In this document: piece by piece, positions 30,806-41,290 of the stretch
Numbering within the stretch: the stretch's first letter is position 1
How the letters are laid out: every line of letters starts with the position of its first letter
DNA from: Incurvaria masculella
Lineage: Eukaryota > Arthropoda > Insecta > Lepidoptera > Incurvariidae
Length of the DNA: 64,000 nt
Direction: 5' to 3'
Assembly (NCBI GenBank): GCA_946894095.1
Contig: OX335665.1
Coordinates: forward strand, 5,776,001-5,840,000
Notes under the pieces: generated by a model
What the model was told of the DNA's origin: nothing
Seen by the model: only the letters and a program-made list of their open reading frames with translations
Database searches by the model: none
Translations under genes and position numbers: made by a program

Positions 30806-32396
30806 GCTAGTCCCAGTTGTCACCTAAATTGGCGTTTACGGAACTTAAAAGTTACGTAAAAACGACAAACCCCATACCAAGTTTTTACTTGATATTCTGT
30901 GGTTTTTCCTTCTTCAAGCTGTCAAAGTCAAACTCGGACTTCTGATTTGTACGAAAACGCGGAGTCAGCACTCCACTACTCTCCAGCTCACGCGTGTTCT
31001 GCACCACCTGGCAGTTGAGCGTAACCATGGCCGTTACACCGTGGGTGTCTTTCTCGATATCGAGAAGGCATTCGACCGTGTATGGCACGCGGGGCTCCTG
31101 CATAAGCTGCTGGACACTACCACTCCACGTGCAATCCTGATGACAGTAGCGTCCTTCCTCGAGGGACTTCGGTTTTATGTCTCGGTGGAGGGGCATGACT
31201 CACCCACGCGGCCGATCATGGCAGGCGTGCCACAGGGCAGCTGCCTTTCGCCGCTCCTCTATGCGGCCTACACTAATGATATTCCCACCCTGTTAGGGCA
31301 TCTACAGGAGTGGGAACAGGACGTGACGCTCGCGCTGTTTGCGGACGACAGCGCGTACTTCGCCTCATCGCGCCGGGCGGATATAGCAGCCTCAAAAATG
31401 CAGCGGTTGCTGGACCTGCTACCTGAGTGGCTGGACAAATGGAGGAATGCCGTTAACGTCGGGAAAACGGCCGCCATCGTAACTGGCCAACAGCGCACAT
31501 ACCCACGCAACCTGCAGCTCCGAGGTCAGGACGTAGAGTGGCAATCCTCCGTACGCTACCTCGGCTGTACCATCGACCGGTCACTGCGCATGACGCCAAT
31601 GGTGGATCATGTCATCCGACAAGCCAAGGCGGCACGCGCTCTCCTGAGACCAGTCATCTCATCATGACTGCAGAGGATCTACAAAACGTACGTCCGCTCG
31701 CGACTCACTTATGCAGCCTCAGCATGGTATGTGCTAAGCTCAGCCACTCAGAGGAAGAGAATCCAGGTCCAGCAAAACGTCACCCTCCGCATGATAGTGG
31801 GGGCCGGGCGCTACGTCAGAAATGACGTAATCGCCAACGACGTGCAGATGCCACCGGTGGAGGAATTTATTGTGAAGCTCGCGCGCCGCATGTTTGAGCG
31901 CGCTGATGCTTCACCACATCCACACCTCACCAATCTTGCCCCCCTGCACGCACGGCCGCCCGAAGGACGCCCGCTGCCCCGAGAGCTGCTGCTGCACTCC
32001 CCGTCGTTCGGCCAGGAATGACGCGGTTGAATGCAGAGCCTGCCCGATGGCTCAAGGAAATGATGCCCAGCCCGCCGCTAGCTCATAGCGGCTGACCAAG
32101 GACCGGCACTGAAGAGCATGCCGAGAAGCAGTCCGGGTAATAGGGGATACCCTCAGGCCCCTACCTGCACACAAACCGTGCAGAAGACCCAGACGACGGG
32201 CGGAGTCGACGTAAACAGCAACGTCGAAGTATTTACGGCGCCGCCGGTGAGTAGGCTGTCAAATCAAACTCGGACTCGCAAATGTTAGTTCGCTCAACGC
32301 CCACCGCTCGCGCTCTGCAATTTTGAAAGCGCCAGTCGATCGGTTTGCCGTAAACGCCAATTTAGGTGACAGCTAGGACTAGGGCTACTGACTTGG
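30806..32396. mobile_element. MITE family G with a retrotransposon fragment inside
   Basis: Left G part 30806-30966 (start 'gctagtcccagttgtcacct') and right G part 32200-32396 (end 'caatttaggtgacagctagg') flank a Jockey-like RT fragment. The octamer GCGGAGTC occurs at both junctions (30959-30966 and 32200-32207). Confidence 0.85.
30967..32199 (+). pseudogene. Jockey-like reverse transcriptase fragment
   Basis: One frame reads from the junction to 32021, with a single in-frame TGA at 31665-31667. It begins at the HSTT motif and contains VGVFLDIEKAFDRVW, AGVPQGSCLSPLLYAAYTND, the catalytic LFADDSAYF, RYLGCTIDRSLRMTP, and after the stop TYAASAWYVLSSATQRKRIQ. It therefore covers the RT from the middle of the fingers/palm to the C-terminus. 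The N-terminal RT and endonuclease are missing. It is GC-rich compared with its surroundings. The 3' end (32022-32199) is non-coding and lacks a poly(A) or simple tail. The clade assignment (Jockey-like) is by motif. Confidence 0.88.
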
Positions 32397-32474
32397 GCCT
32401 CAGTTAGACGTTTTGGACTAAGTCGCGGCCACGCTGCTGCCGTATGGAATGAGTTTCGATTCGCCTTTTCCGCC

Positions 32475-32945
32475 TGTTTCGTTTGGAGGTTTAGAAAAGG
32501 GAGTGGACTGTATACAATTTCTTGAATCGGTACCTCCAAATAATCCAGGTGCTGGTTCTCCTGTCGGCTTCTTGATTCTGGTTTTCCTTGACAAACCTTG
32601 TGCACAGGTCCAGGGTCGACCCTTGCTTGAAAAGTGGAGCACTGAGCACTGAATGGCACTGCAGCTACTCTCTTGATCTTTGATGATTGAATGCTTGTAT
32701 AATTCTTCTTGATTGCAACAATAAACCACTTTTATGTTGAATTTGATGTTGCTGCACCGAGGTTGGTTCGAAAAAGAAACAGTTTTGGGAGTAGGTAGGT
32801 AGGATTGGAATTTCTCTCTTGTATTAAAAAAGATTTGAATAATTTTCTTTCTACCCCCATTGCCATGTGAAATTTAGTGATACCATTAAGAAATAATATT
32901 GCATTTGTGGCTGTGGGCACAAACAAACCTTATGAATATTATCCA
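32475..32945 (-). repeat. BEL/Pao 3' LTR
   Basis: 471 bp; TG...CA ends. It differs from the other LTR near 32485 (g/t) and near 32833 (g/t). Confidence 0.94.
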
Positions 32946-32948
32946 TAG

Positions 32949-32957
32949 CCGCCCCCC
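32949..32957 (-). promoter_or_regulatory. BEL/Pao polypurine tract
   Basis: GGGGGGCGG on the minus strand, three bases upstream of the 3' LTR. Primes plus-strand DNA synthesis in the family. Confidence 0.6.
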
Positions 32958-33125
32958 GAAGGCAGCCGTCGCTGGCTTCCAAATAAGCCTAGACTCTAAG
33001 AAAATAAAGTTAATAAAAGGTAGAGTTCAATATTGAACCATCGCCATGAAAGAATAATATATTAAAAAAAACTATTATAACCCATAACCATATTCCATAA
33101 AAGTAAAAGTAGAGAAAAGTTTTGA

Positions 33126-36100
33126 TTATTGTGGCAAAAGACAAAGTTTGACGATTGGACGGACTAAAATGCCACTCGCCGTCCTAACCGTTGCTACTCT
33201 AACAATAGAGTCCTTCCCTGGATGTAGTTCGGTAATTCTGCCTAACTTCCATTTCAGGGGTTGAATATTGTCTTCCTTGATAAGTACCAAATCATTGATA
33301 GTGAAATTTCTTTGTAATTTATGCCATTTATTTCTCTGTTGCAAGGTATGGAGATACTCATTGGACCATTTTTTCCAAAACCCTTGCGACATTTTTTGCA
33401 ATAAATGCCATCTTGAAAGCCGATTGGTAGAAATGTGGCTGACATCTCTTTCTGGAATAGCTACCAATGGGCGACCGATTAGGAAGTGACCCGGCGTCAG
33501 CGAGAGTAGGTCATTCGGATCTGTCGACATGGGACACAATGGTCGCGAATTAAGTATGGCCTCTACTCTACAAAAAAGTGTAGAGAGCTCCTCGAATGTT
33601 AACCGTTGTTCGCCTACTACTCTGACCACGTGATATTTTGCAGATTTGACTGCCGACTCGGCTATACCGTTGAAATGTGGTGCAGATGCAGGACTAAAAT
33701 GCCATTGCAACTTGAGTTCACTCAAGTCTGCATTAAGTTTGTCAACATTCTTTGACAAATATTGATAAACCTCGTTCAGGGTGTTATGTGCACCCCTAAA
33801 ATTTGTTCCATTATCGGAAAAAATGTCTCTACATAAACCTCGGCGTGACGTCATCCGATGTAGAGCTGCTATGAAACCCTCACTAGAGAGATCTGATACG
33901 AGCTCCAAGTGAACTGCCTTTGTTGCCATGCAGACAAAGATAGCTAGATATCCCTTGTTGACTCTAGCTTTTCTTAAGTTGCTCTCCTTCACAAAGAAGG
34001 GGCCTGCAAAGTCTACCGAAGCTGATAGGAAAGCTGAGTTGGACGTCACGCGTTCAGCTGGTAAGTTACCCATAAACTGGTCTGTCGATGTTGGTTTGCA
34101 CCGAAAGCATCGATGACACTTGAAAACCCTTAGACGAACTGCTTGTCTGCCAGACAATACCCAGAATCGCTGCCTCAAGATAGAGAGCAGCAGATTCGGA
34201 CCAGCATGTAAATGCTCTACATGATAGTGATCGATAAGAAGATTGGTGAAATGATGATTGCGAGGCAACAAAATGGGATGCCTAGAGTCGTAAGGCAGGT
34301 CAGCATTTTGAAGCCGACCACCAACGCGTAGGATCCCCGATGAATCTACAAAAGGAGCAAGACGCTTGAGATCTGTTTGAAAACCCTTTCCCTGTTTTAC
34401 AAGTGCAAGCTCTTTTGAAAACACCACTGACTGCACCAATCTTACCCAGATTAATAAAACCTTGTCTAGTTCATCGTGTGTGATATGACCATAAATCCTG
34501 CCCTGAGCCTTGAGTGTGCAATTTCTGCCAAAACGTAGACATAATGCTGAAATACGAAGCAGTCGTTTTAGCGAGCTAAAACGGAACTCTAGATCCTCTC
34601 TATCCTGCACCAAGGCACTAGAGCACACTGGGTCGGAAAGGATATCCGTTTTATTCATGTTATCCGCTTGCTTCCCTTGCTTCGATACAGGCCATGATGT
34701 AGAGTCCCCACACAACCACTCAGGTCCCCACCACAAATTATTATTTACCAACTCATCCGGATTTAGCCCACGTGATGATACATCTGCTGGGTTCAACGAG
34801 GATGGCACATATCTCCACACTGAAGGCTCTACCATTTCATGGATTTGTGACACCCTATTGCCTTCATACATTTTAAGCGAATGAACTGGATTATGTAGCC
34901 ATGATAAAACAATGCTAGAGTCACACCATATGTTGACCAGATTAAACTCTATGTGAGTTAACAAACCCATAACATATTTTATGAGTTTTGCTGCCAGTAC
35001 AGCACCATTCAACTCCATTCGAGGTATTGTTAATCGCTGCTTTAACGGAGCGACCTTTGACTTAGCGATGAAAAGAAATACCTTATTGACTCCATGTGAA
35101 TCTTTGACGCGAATGTAGACCACTGCTGAATAACCCTTTTCAGAGGCGTCACTAAATCCATGAAGTTGAAAACCTAGAGCATCATTTGGGAAGACATGAC
35201 GAGGTATTCGTACCTTTTTCAGATCCTCAAATCCCTGTATGAACCCTTTCCATTTTTTTACAAAATCCTGTGGAGGTAGCTCATCCCAATCGAGCTGAAG
35301 CAGCCATAGCTCCTGCATTAAAGCCTTGGCCTTGAATATGACTGGACTAAGCCAGCCACATGGATCGAACAAGCGTGCAATGTTAGACAGTAGAGCACGT
35401 TTGGTATAGAGTTTGTCATCTATCTGTGCTTCATAAGTAAAGCAATCCTGTTCCGAGCTCCACTTCAATCCTAAGACCTTGATCTTAAAATCTCCTTCCA
35501 CGTTGAAGTCTAACGGAACTTCACAATGCTCATGTGGAATGCCTGAAAGAAAATCCTTGGAGTTACTGCACCACTTGCGCAACTCAAACCCTCCAGAGGC
35601 GAGTAGAGACACGAGTTCCTCTTTTAAATGTAGAGCATCTTGTAGAGACTGGGCACCTGTCACCACATCATCGACAAAAGTGTCGTTGAGAAGAACTCTA
35701 CTCGCCCTTGGAAACGTTTCCTGATTGCGGAGAGCCAGTTCCCGCAGGCAACGTATAGCGAGAAATGGGGCAGAACTAACACCATAAGTTACTGTGTTCA
35801 AAATATATTCTTTCACTTCCGCCTCTGGATTATCCCTCCATAAAATCCGTTGGTACGGATGGTGACATAACTGTACCTTGATCTGTCGATACATTTGTTT
35901 GATATCCGTTGAAAAAACCACCTCATGAGTGCGAAAGTTTAGAATTATGTCCGATATATCATGTTGTAGTTTGGGTCCTGGGAGCAAAACATCATTGAGC
36001 GAGACCCCATTACTTGAACGCATGCTTGCGTCAAAAACCACCCTTAATTTTGTTGTACTGCTGCTCGCCTTCAAAACACCGTGGTGCGGAATTATGTAAA

Positions 36101-38339
36101 AACCCTTGTTTTGCTCCGAATCAGAAACCAATGACATATGTCCTGAATTTTCGTAATCCTGTAGAAATGCGGTATACATTTCTTTGTATGCAGGATCCCT
36201 ATTTAAGCGTCTCTCGAGTGCATGGAACCTCTTGAGAGCTTGGTCCTTTGTATTCCCTAAATCGGGAGAATCCTGTTTGAATGGTAACTGGACCTCAAAT
36301 CGTCCAGTTACGTCCCTTCTGTGAGTCGTCTGAAAATGCTCCTCGGCTTGAGCATCTTCAGGACTCAATCCCTTCTTGAAAACTGGTGGCTCCTCAACCT
36401 CCCAAAATTTGGAGATTGACTTATTGATGTCAGCGTCACACAATGCATGAAAGCATGTTACGTTTGAAGAAGCCATGTCATCGAAACCCATATCCAAATC
36501 TACCGTAAGCCATCCAAAAATTATCCACCCTAACTTCGTGTTGAGTGCCGAAGGCATGCTCGGGTGAACCTTGACTAAGTCCGACTTGAGGTGTATATCC
36601 TCATGAAAGTCAGCCCCTAGCACGAAATCTATTTTATTCCTTTGGTAAAACGTCGGATCTGCAAGATCGAACCGTTTGTATTGAGTAATCATATCTTCTG
36701 GTAGATGTACAGAAGGCAGATCTGTTGTAAGCCTTTCCATGAGAAAAACCTTTCCACTAAATGTTGGTGCCATATTGAATCGCGATTTGAATTGACACGC
36801 GACACTTCCATTAACATATTTCTTTGGGTAAACACCGAATGGTGTAACCGGAAATGATTCATCCATGACCTTTAACCCTAATCGCTTGGCACATGATGGA
36901 GTCATGAAACTGTATTGAGAACCATTATCGATTAATGCACGAACTTCACGCCATTTATCCTTGCCATCCAATACGTGAATGATCGCTGTTGCTAGCATGA
37001 CCGTTGTATAACTTTGATTTGATTTTTTATCAGGCTGGAAGGTGGAGCTGTTTGCCGACACCTCAGCCATACCATCGCCATTTCGTCCTTTATTGACTTC
37101 CGAACCTGAACCCCCGGACTCAAACCTGGGCGATGTCAAAGATTGACCTTTCTGTTGATTCTGAACAAAACTCTTTTGAATGTGTATAAGAGTATTGTGA
37201 AACCCTTTGCAATGTTTACAAACATTATTTGATTTGCACTGTTTGTATGAGTGAGGCTTGAGACAATTGAAACACAATCGTTGTTGTTGTACGACTCCTT
37301 TACGTGCATCGGGAGTCATCGCTAAAAACCTTTGACAAGAATGCAACGGGTGCGCATCCCTATTACAGCACACACATACCTCCGCTATACTAGATACGTA
37401 GCTTGATCTTGGAGGTTTAGAACGAGTGTCATCTACCTTGGATTTGCTTGGCAAAACCTGAACCATCGAGCACTCCATTGCCTTGCAACGACTTTCCAAA
37501 AAATCCATTAATTCATTGATATTAGGTATTTCAGAGTCACTGACCTGAAGCTCAAACGCATTCCGCAGCTGAATGTCCATCTTTTTAAGAAGTATATGAA
37601 GTAAAATAAAACTCCACTCTTGGACGGGCATGTCGAGTGCCTCTAGTGCCCTCAGATTTTCCTTGAGAATATCTACAAATGTGCGCAGATTATTGTTTAC
37701 CTTTGCTTGGATGTTAGGTAAACACAACACTACATCCAAATGCGTGTCGGCTATAAGACGCTTGTTGTCGAACCGTTTTATGAGTAAATCGTACGCTACC
37801 CGATAGTTTTTATCACTGATTTGTAAATGCCTTATTAGGTTTGCTGCGTCACTGCCTAAGCTGCTTACGAGGTAGTGCATCTTTTGAACCGGACTGAGCG
37901 ATTCATTGTCATGTATCAAGCCACAATAAATCGACTTGAAGTTTAACCACTGTGTAATATCTCCATTAAACATTGGCAGCTTGAGCTTTGGAAGCTGCAA
38001 GCAGTTCGAATTACTGCTATGTTGCACTTTGCCTACATTTGGGCCATCACTCACATTACCAAAACAATCCTCATAACATACCTTTATGGAATAAAATTTG
38101 TTCATAAACTGTTCATAATCCTCGTTATGCTGGTCAAGATCGAAGTCTTTTCCAGCTTTTGATTCAATGTAAACATGCGCCTTATTGAAATCCGTCTTGA
38201 AAGATTCGATGTCACTATACCGAACTCGAAATAAATTTCGAATTTCTTGACCACTGTCTTTGAGGTTGGCTTGGACCGCCACATTGTATAATGCATTCAA
38301 ATTTTTCTTCGCGAGTTTGTATTCTATTAAAGTACTCAT
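33126..38339 (-). CDS. BEL/Pao gag-pol polyprotein (1737 aa)
   Basis: A single open frame. Residues 1-290 are the Gag-like DUF1759 region (PKLKLPMFNGDITQWLNFK). Cys/His knuckles lie at about 325-390 (CFNCLKPHSYKQC, CKHCKGFH). The aspartic protease motif ALIDNGSQYSF is at about 470, with Asn after the catalytic Asp. Reverse transcriptase spans about 770-960, with FSTDIKQMYRQI and the catalytic FVDDVV at about 890. RNase H starts near 1066 (FSDASEKGYSAVVY) and includes WCDSSIVLSWL. Integrase has a zinc region (CHRCFRCKP), SVDFAGPFF (about 1443), FSDNGTNFRG (about 1508) and GIAESAVKSA (about 1558). The C-terminus (VLIKEDNIQPLKWKLGRI) is typical. There is no envelope ORF. No stop or frameshift interrupts it. 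Confidence 0.96.
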   Translation of the reverse strand: MSTLIEYKLAKKNLNALYNVAVQANLKDSGQEIRNLFRVRYSDIESFKTDFNKAHVYIESKAGKDFDLDQHNEDYEQFMNKFYSIKVCYEDCFGNVSDGPNVGKVQHSSNSNCLQLPKLKLPMFNGDITQWLNFKSIYCGLIHDNESLSPVQKMHYLVSSLGSDAANLIRHLQISDKNYRVAYDLLIKRFDNKRLIADTHLDVVLCLPNIQAKVNNNLRTFVDILKENLRALEALDMPVQEWSFILLHILLKKMDIQLRNAFELQVSDSEIPNINELMDFLESRCKAMECSMVQVLPSKSKVDDTRSKPPRSSYVSSIAEVCVCCNRDAHPLHSCQRFLAMTPDARKGVVQQQRLCFNCLKPHSYKQCKSNNVCKHCKGFHNTLIHIQKSFVQNQQKGQSLTSPRFESGGSGSEVNKGRNGDGMAEVSANSSTFQPDKKSNQSYTTVMLATAIIHVLDGKDKWREVRALIDNGSQYSFMTPSCAKRLGLKVMDESFPVTPFGVYPKKYVNGSVACQFKSRFNMAPTFSGKVFLMERLTTDLPSVHLPEDMITQYKRFDLADPTFYQRNKIDFVLGADFHEDIHLKSDLVKVHPSMPSALNTKLGWIIFGWLTVDLDMGFDDMASSNVTCFHALCDADINKSISKFWEVEEPPVFKKGLSPEDAQAEEHFQTTHRRDVTGRFEVQLPFKQDSPDLGNTKDQALKRFHALERRLNRDPAYKEMYTAFLQDYENSGHMSLVSDSEQNKGFYIIPHHGVLKASSSTTKLRVVFDASMRSSNGVSLNDVLLPGPKLQHDISDIILNFRTHEVVFSTDIKQMYRQIKVQLCHHPYQRILWRDNPEAEVKEYILNTVTYGVSSAPFLAIRCLRELALRNQETFPRASRVLLNDTFVDDVVTGAQSLQDALHLKEELVSLLASGGFELRKWCSNSKDFLSGIPHEHCEVPLDFNVEGDFKIKVLGLKWSSEQDCFTYEAQIDDKLYTKRALLSNIARLFDPCGWLSPVIFKAKALMQELWLLQLDWDELPPQDFVKKWKGFIQGFEDLKKVRIPRHVFPNDALGFQLHGFSDASEKGYSAVVYIRVKDSHGVNKVFLFIAKSKVAPLKQRLTIPRMELNGAVLAAKLIKYVMGLLTHIEFNLVNIWCDSSIVLSWLHNPVHSLKMYEGNRVSQIHEMVEPSVWRYVPSSLNPADVSSRGLNPDELVNNNLWWGPEWLCGDSTSWPVSKQGKQADNMNKTDILSDPVCSSALVQDREDLEFRFSSLKRLLRISALCLRFGRNCTLKAQGRIYGHITHDELDKVLLIWVRLVQSVVFSKELALVKQGKGFQTDLKRLAPFVDSSGILRVGGRLQNADLPYDSRHPILLPRNHHFTNLLIDHYHVEHLHAGPNLLLSILRQRFWVLSGRQAVRLRVFKCHRCFRCKPTSTDQFMGNLPAERVTSNSAFLSASVDFAGPFFVKESNLRKARVNKGYLAIFVCMATKAVHLELVSDLSSEGFIAALHRMTSRRGLCRDIFSDNGTNFRGAHNTLNEVYQYLSKNVDKLNADLSELKLQWHFSPASAPHFNGIAESAVKSAKYHVVRVVGEQRLTFEELSTLFCRVEAILNSRPLCPMSTDPNDLLSLTPGHFLIGRPLVAIPERDVSHISTNRLSRWHLLQKMSQGFWKKWSNEYLHTLQQRNKWHKLQRNFTINDLVLIKEDNIQPLKWKLGRITELHPGKDSIVRVATVRTASGILVRPIVKLCLLPQ

Positions 38340-38632
38340 TTTGTATCACTAAACTTACAAAACACTACACGAAAACTGAAACGAATCTCTTGTTTGTTTA
38401 CTAACTTGACTTATGTCAAATTCAAATAACTGTCACTGCTGTCATTTTTAACTGACACCACAGAATATGTAAAATCGAATGTAATGAATAACCTTAGATG
38501 ACCTTTTAATTTACGTTATGAGAAGATATAAAATAACTGATAATGAAAATTGTATGTATTACACCATGAAAAATACCATTATTGTCAAAACCCAAGAGAA
38601 AACTAGAAAAAATTACGACAGGTAGGAAAAAT

Positions 38633-38648
38633 GCGGCTCGAGGAACCA
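38633..38648 (-). promoter_or_regulatory. BEL/Pao candidate primer-binding site
   Basis: TGGTTCCTCGAGCCGC on the minus strand, three bases after the 5' LTR. It begins TGG, as expected for pairing with a tRNA CCA end. The tRNA is not identified. Confidence 0.6.
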
Positions 38649-38651
38649 AAA

Positions 38652-39122
38652 TGTTTCGTTTTGAGGTTTAGAAAAGGGAGTGGACTGTATACAATTTCTT
38701 GAATCGGTACCTCCAAATAATCCAGGTGCTGGTTCTCCTGTCGGCTTCTTGATTCTGGTTTTCCTTGACAAACCTTGTGCACAGGTCCAGGGTCGACCCT
38801 TGCTTGAAAAGTGGAGCACTGAGCACTGAATGGCACTGCAGCTACTCTCTTGATCTTTGATGATTGAATGCTTGTATAATTCTTCTTGATTGCAACAATA
38901 AACCACTTTTATGTTGAATTTGATGTTGCTGCACCGAGGTTGGTTCGAAAAAGAAACAGTTTTGGGAGTAGGTAGGTAGGATTGGAATTTCTCTCTTGTA
39001 TTAAAAAATATTTGAATAATTTTCTTTCTACCCCCATTGCCATGTGAAATTTAGTGATACCATTAAGAAATAATATTGCATTTGTGGCTGTGGGCACAAA
39101 CAAACCTTATGAATATTATCCA
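38652..39122 (-). repeat. BEL/Pao 5' LTR
   Basis: 471 bp, nearly identical to 32475-32945. Followed by target duplication CCGCC at 39123-39127. Confidence 0.94.
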
Positions 39123-39127
39123 CCGCC

Positions 39128-39624
39128 CTTGTTCGTCGACTCGGAATGTGTTGTCGAGCGCGCTGGTGTTAGTGTTTTTGCGCCAATCTTTATGACCTTA
39201 AAGACCTCATATCAAACAAATAGACTATAAAAAACTGTTGCCTTGACGTAATTGTAAAGTTTCCACGGCATTTCTTCACGTGCATTCGTGACAGGCTCAT
39301 TTAATAAAAAAAAATCATTACTTATTTATTTATTTATTTATTTCAAGGCATGCCAACAGTTTACACACAAAGACAATTACAAAGAAATTAAACTAAACAA
39401 AAATGCCTGGTGTGAAAAACCTTTGCTAGGCACGCACAACATTCACAGGTAAGTAACAATTAACTTATCTGACTAAAATTAGGGTAATTATTAACTTGTT
39501 GAACTATAAATAGGATACTCCGACCAAAAAAAACATATTTTCACAATAAAAAAAAAAATACTTACTAAAAAAACACAAAAAAAACTTATAGACCAGTGAA
39601 GTTTCTTTGCGGGTTCTTCTTCAC
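39128..39624. other. Intergenic, A-rich, with (TTTA)n
   Basis: (TTTA)n at 39322-39343 followed by 'caaggcatgccaacag' suggests the tail of a minus-strand non-LTR element. No coding sequence. Confidence 0.45.
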
Positions 39625-39790
39625 TAAGGGCCGAGTGCACGAAAGGACAAAAAATCTAAATCAACGTCGACGTCTGATCAAACACGTCACTTTGTGTGGA
39701 CAGTATGGAAGGAACTCTATGCGGATCACTAAAAGTGACGTGTTTGAACATTGATTAACTCGGCCGTCTCTTCGTGCAACCGGGGCTAAG
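39625..39790. mobile_element. MITE family H, copy 2
   Basis: Ends 'taagggccgagtgcacgaa' and 'ttcgtgcaaccggggctaa'. The interior 'cacgtcactttgtgtggaca' is inverted relative to 3924-4086. Confidence 0.82.
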
Positions 39791-39839
39791 TTGATCGAAT
39801 CCGCACATCTATCATATTGTGGCATGACTTGATTGCAGA

Positions 39840-39955
39840 AAGAGACATCAATATTCAATCATGTCACTTTTAGTGAACCGCATGGAGTTGAATAAGCTCC
39901 ATTCCATACTGTCCATAAAAAGTGACGTGTTCGATGATAAGTTGACGTGTTGCTA
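39840..39955. mobile_element. MITE family H, partial copy
   Basis: Shares 'cacttttagtgaaccgcatg' and 'catactgtccataaaaagtg' with family H; the ends are missing. Confidence 0.65.
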
Positions 39956-40161
39956 TTATATATATACGTATATTATAAACGAATTCGCCGGGTAAACGGG
40001 AAAGTGAGTGATACAATCTAACGTTTAGTTGAAGCTCGTACCATTCCAACTAGTAAATGTCAGTTCACATCGTTTAACAGTTAGGATGGTGCGAAATGCA
40101 GCTAAACGTCCGATTTCACACCCTTCGACCGGTAACTTCATTTCCCACGGTAACCTTCCTA

Positions 40162-40560
40162 TTAAAATAAATCCGCAGAGGCTCACAGTGAGTTCTGTTC
40201 ATAGGAAAAAACCGGAAACACTCACAGAAAGTTCTGTTATTCACAAAAATATCCACTTAGGTTCACAGTACGTTCTGTTCTTAAAAAAAAAACCACAGAG
40301 GCTCACAGTACGTAATGCGGGTCAACTCAGGGAAGCGAACACGACAAGTTCTCGTGTTCGAAGCTGTCAAACTCTATGTAGAAAAAAATAGACATCTTTT
40401 TTTGAAATAGAGTTTTACAGAACTTCTCTTCTCGTGTTCGCTTCCCTTAGTAGACCCGCAATTCTTAAAAAAACATCCACTGAGGCTTACAGTAAGTTCT
40501 GTTCTTCAAAAAATATCCACAGAGGCTCACAGTGCGTTCTGTTCTTCTAAAAATCCGCAT
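40162..40560. repeat. Minisatellite with ~40-bp unit, six diverged copies
   Basis: The unit core is 'ccacagaggctcacagt' plus 'gttctgttctt' and an A run. Units start near 40162, 40205, 40244, 40285 (split by an insert), 40467 and 40509. A TIR element sits in the fourth unit. Confidence 0.85.
40316..40460. mobile_element. Short TIR element P inside the minisatellite
   Basis: A 145-bp insertion with inverted ends: 'tgcgggtc' + 'gggaagcgaacacga' and 'tcgtgttcgcttccc' + 'gacccgca'. A second internal hairpin (cgaacacga/tcgtgttcg) lies in the left arm. Non-coding. Confidence 0.82.
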
Positions 40561-40842
40561 TATCTCGTGGGGAATGCACACTGTGTATTTACTGTCACGA
40601 CGCACGTGACTATAAAAACCCAACTAAAACCAGCATTGACCGTTTGACCCCTGCTTCTTTGTCTATTTATAGAGGCGAATATTCAGTGTTTCGTCGACGA
40701 TTGGCGTCTTTTGACACCTTGCTTGGCAGTATTTCTTAGGTGGCCGTTCACTTGACACATTCCTCCCGTACCGATCCTCTAGATTCTTTTTTATTTGTGT
40801 TCCGTAGGTACAGGGTCCTTGAAGAGTTATGTGAAGAGTGTT

Positions 40843-41135
40843 TTTTTATGCGACCTGACATGGATGGCTAATACCACACAACTACCGTTGTGATTTTAGC
40901 CCAATACACCACATTCCGAAAGCAATTAGGTACCTTGCTTTTATGAGCACGGCTACATTGAACTGGATGGAAAACATGGACAATTTTTCATTGCCGCTTC
41001 GACCATCTTTTCATGCAAGGCGATGGTACCAACCCGGGCAGGCTTAAACCCCTAGTAGGGGAAGGGGGACCTACAGTTTTACATGGATTCCGAACCATGG
41101 AGCAGCTCGCATTCGTGACGAAATGCACTTATATA
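40843..41135 (-). mobile_element. SINE family S, partial copy
   Basis: From the T-rich tail and 'gcgacctgacatggatggct' to 'cgcattcgtgacgaaatgca', inverted. The head is missing. Confidence 0.82.
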
Positions 41136-41290
41136 ATGAAATCGCTTACATTTTTTTTCCTCAAACGAATAATTTTGCCCAAAAATTCTTCCTTCAAAAA
41201 ATAAGGGACTCGTAGTTAGTGGCGCGGGGACTTGCCTTGTGGGCGAGTGAGAGGTCTGCGTTTATATACCCGCCCCTATATATGCACCAC

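Larger units (their letters stand above)
32475..39122 (-). mobile_element. BEL/Pao LTR retrotransposon, apparently intact
   Basis: A 6648-bp element on the minus strand. The 471-bp LTRs (32475-32945 and 38652-39122) differ at only two positions that I could find. Target duplication CCGCC lies at 32470-32474 and 39123-39127. It has a candidate primer-binding site, polypurine tract and one uninterrupted 1737-codon polyprotein. All expected BEL/Pao domains are present, so it may be recently active. Confidence 0.96.

Noticed and set aside
40162..40560. Possible CRISPR array
   Set aside because: Units are contiguous, diverged tandem repeats without unique spacers in a eukaryotic repeat context.
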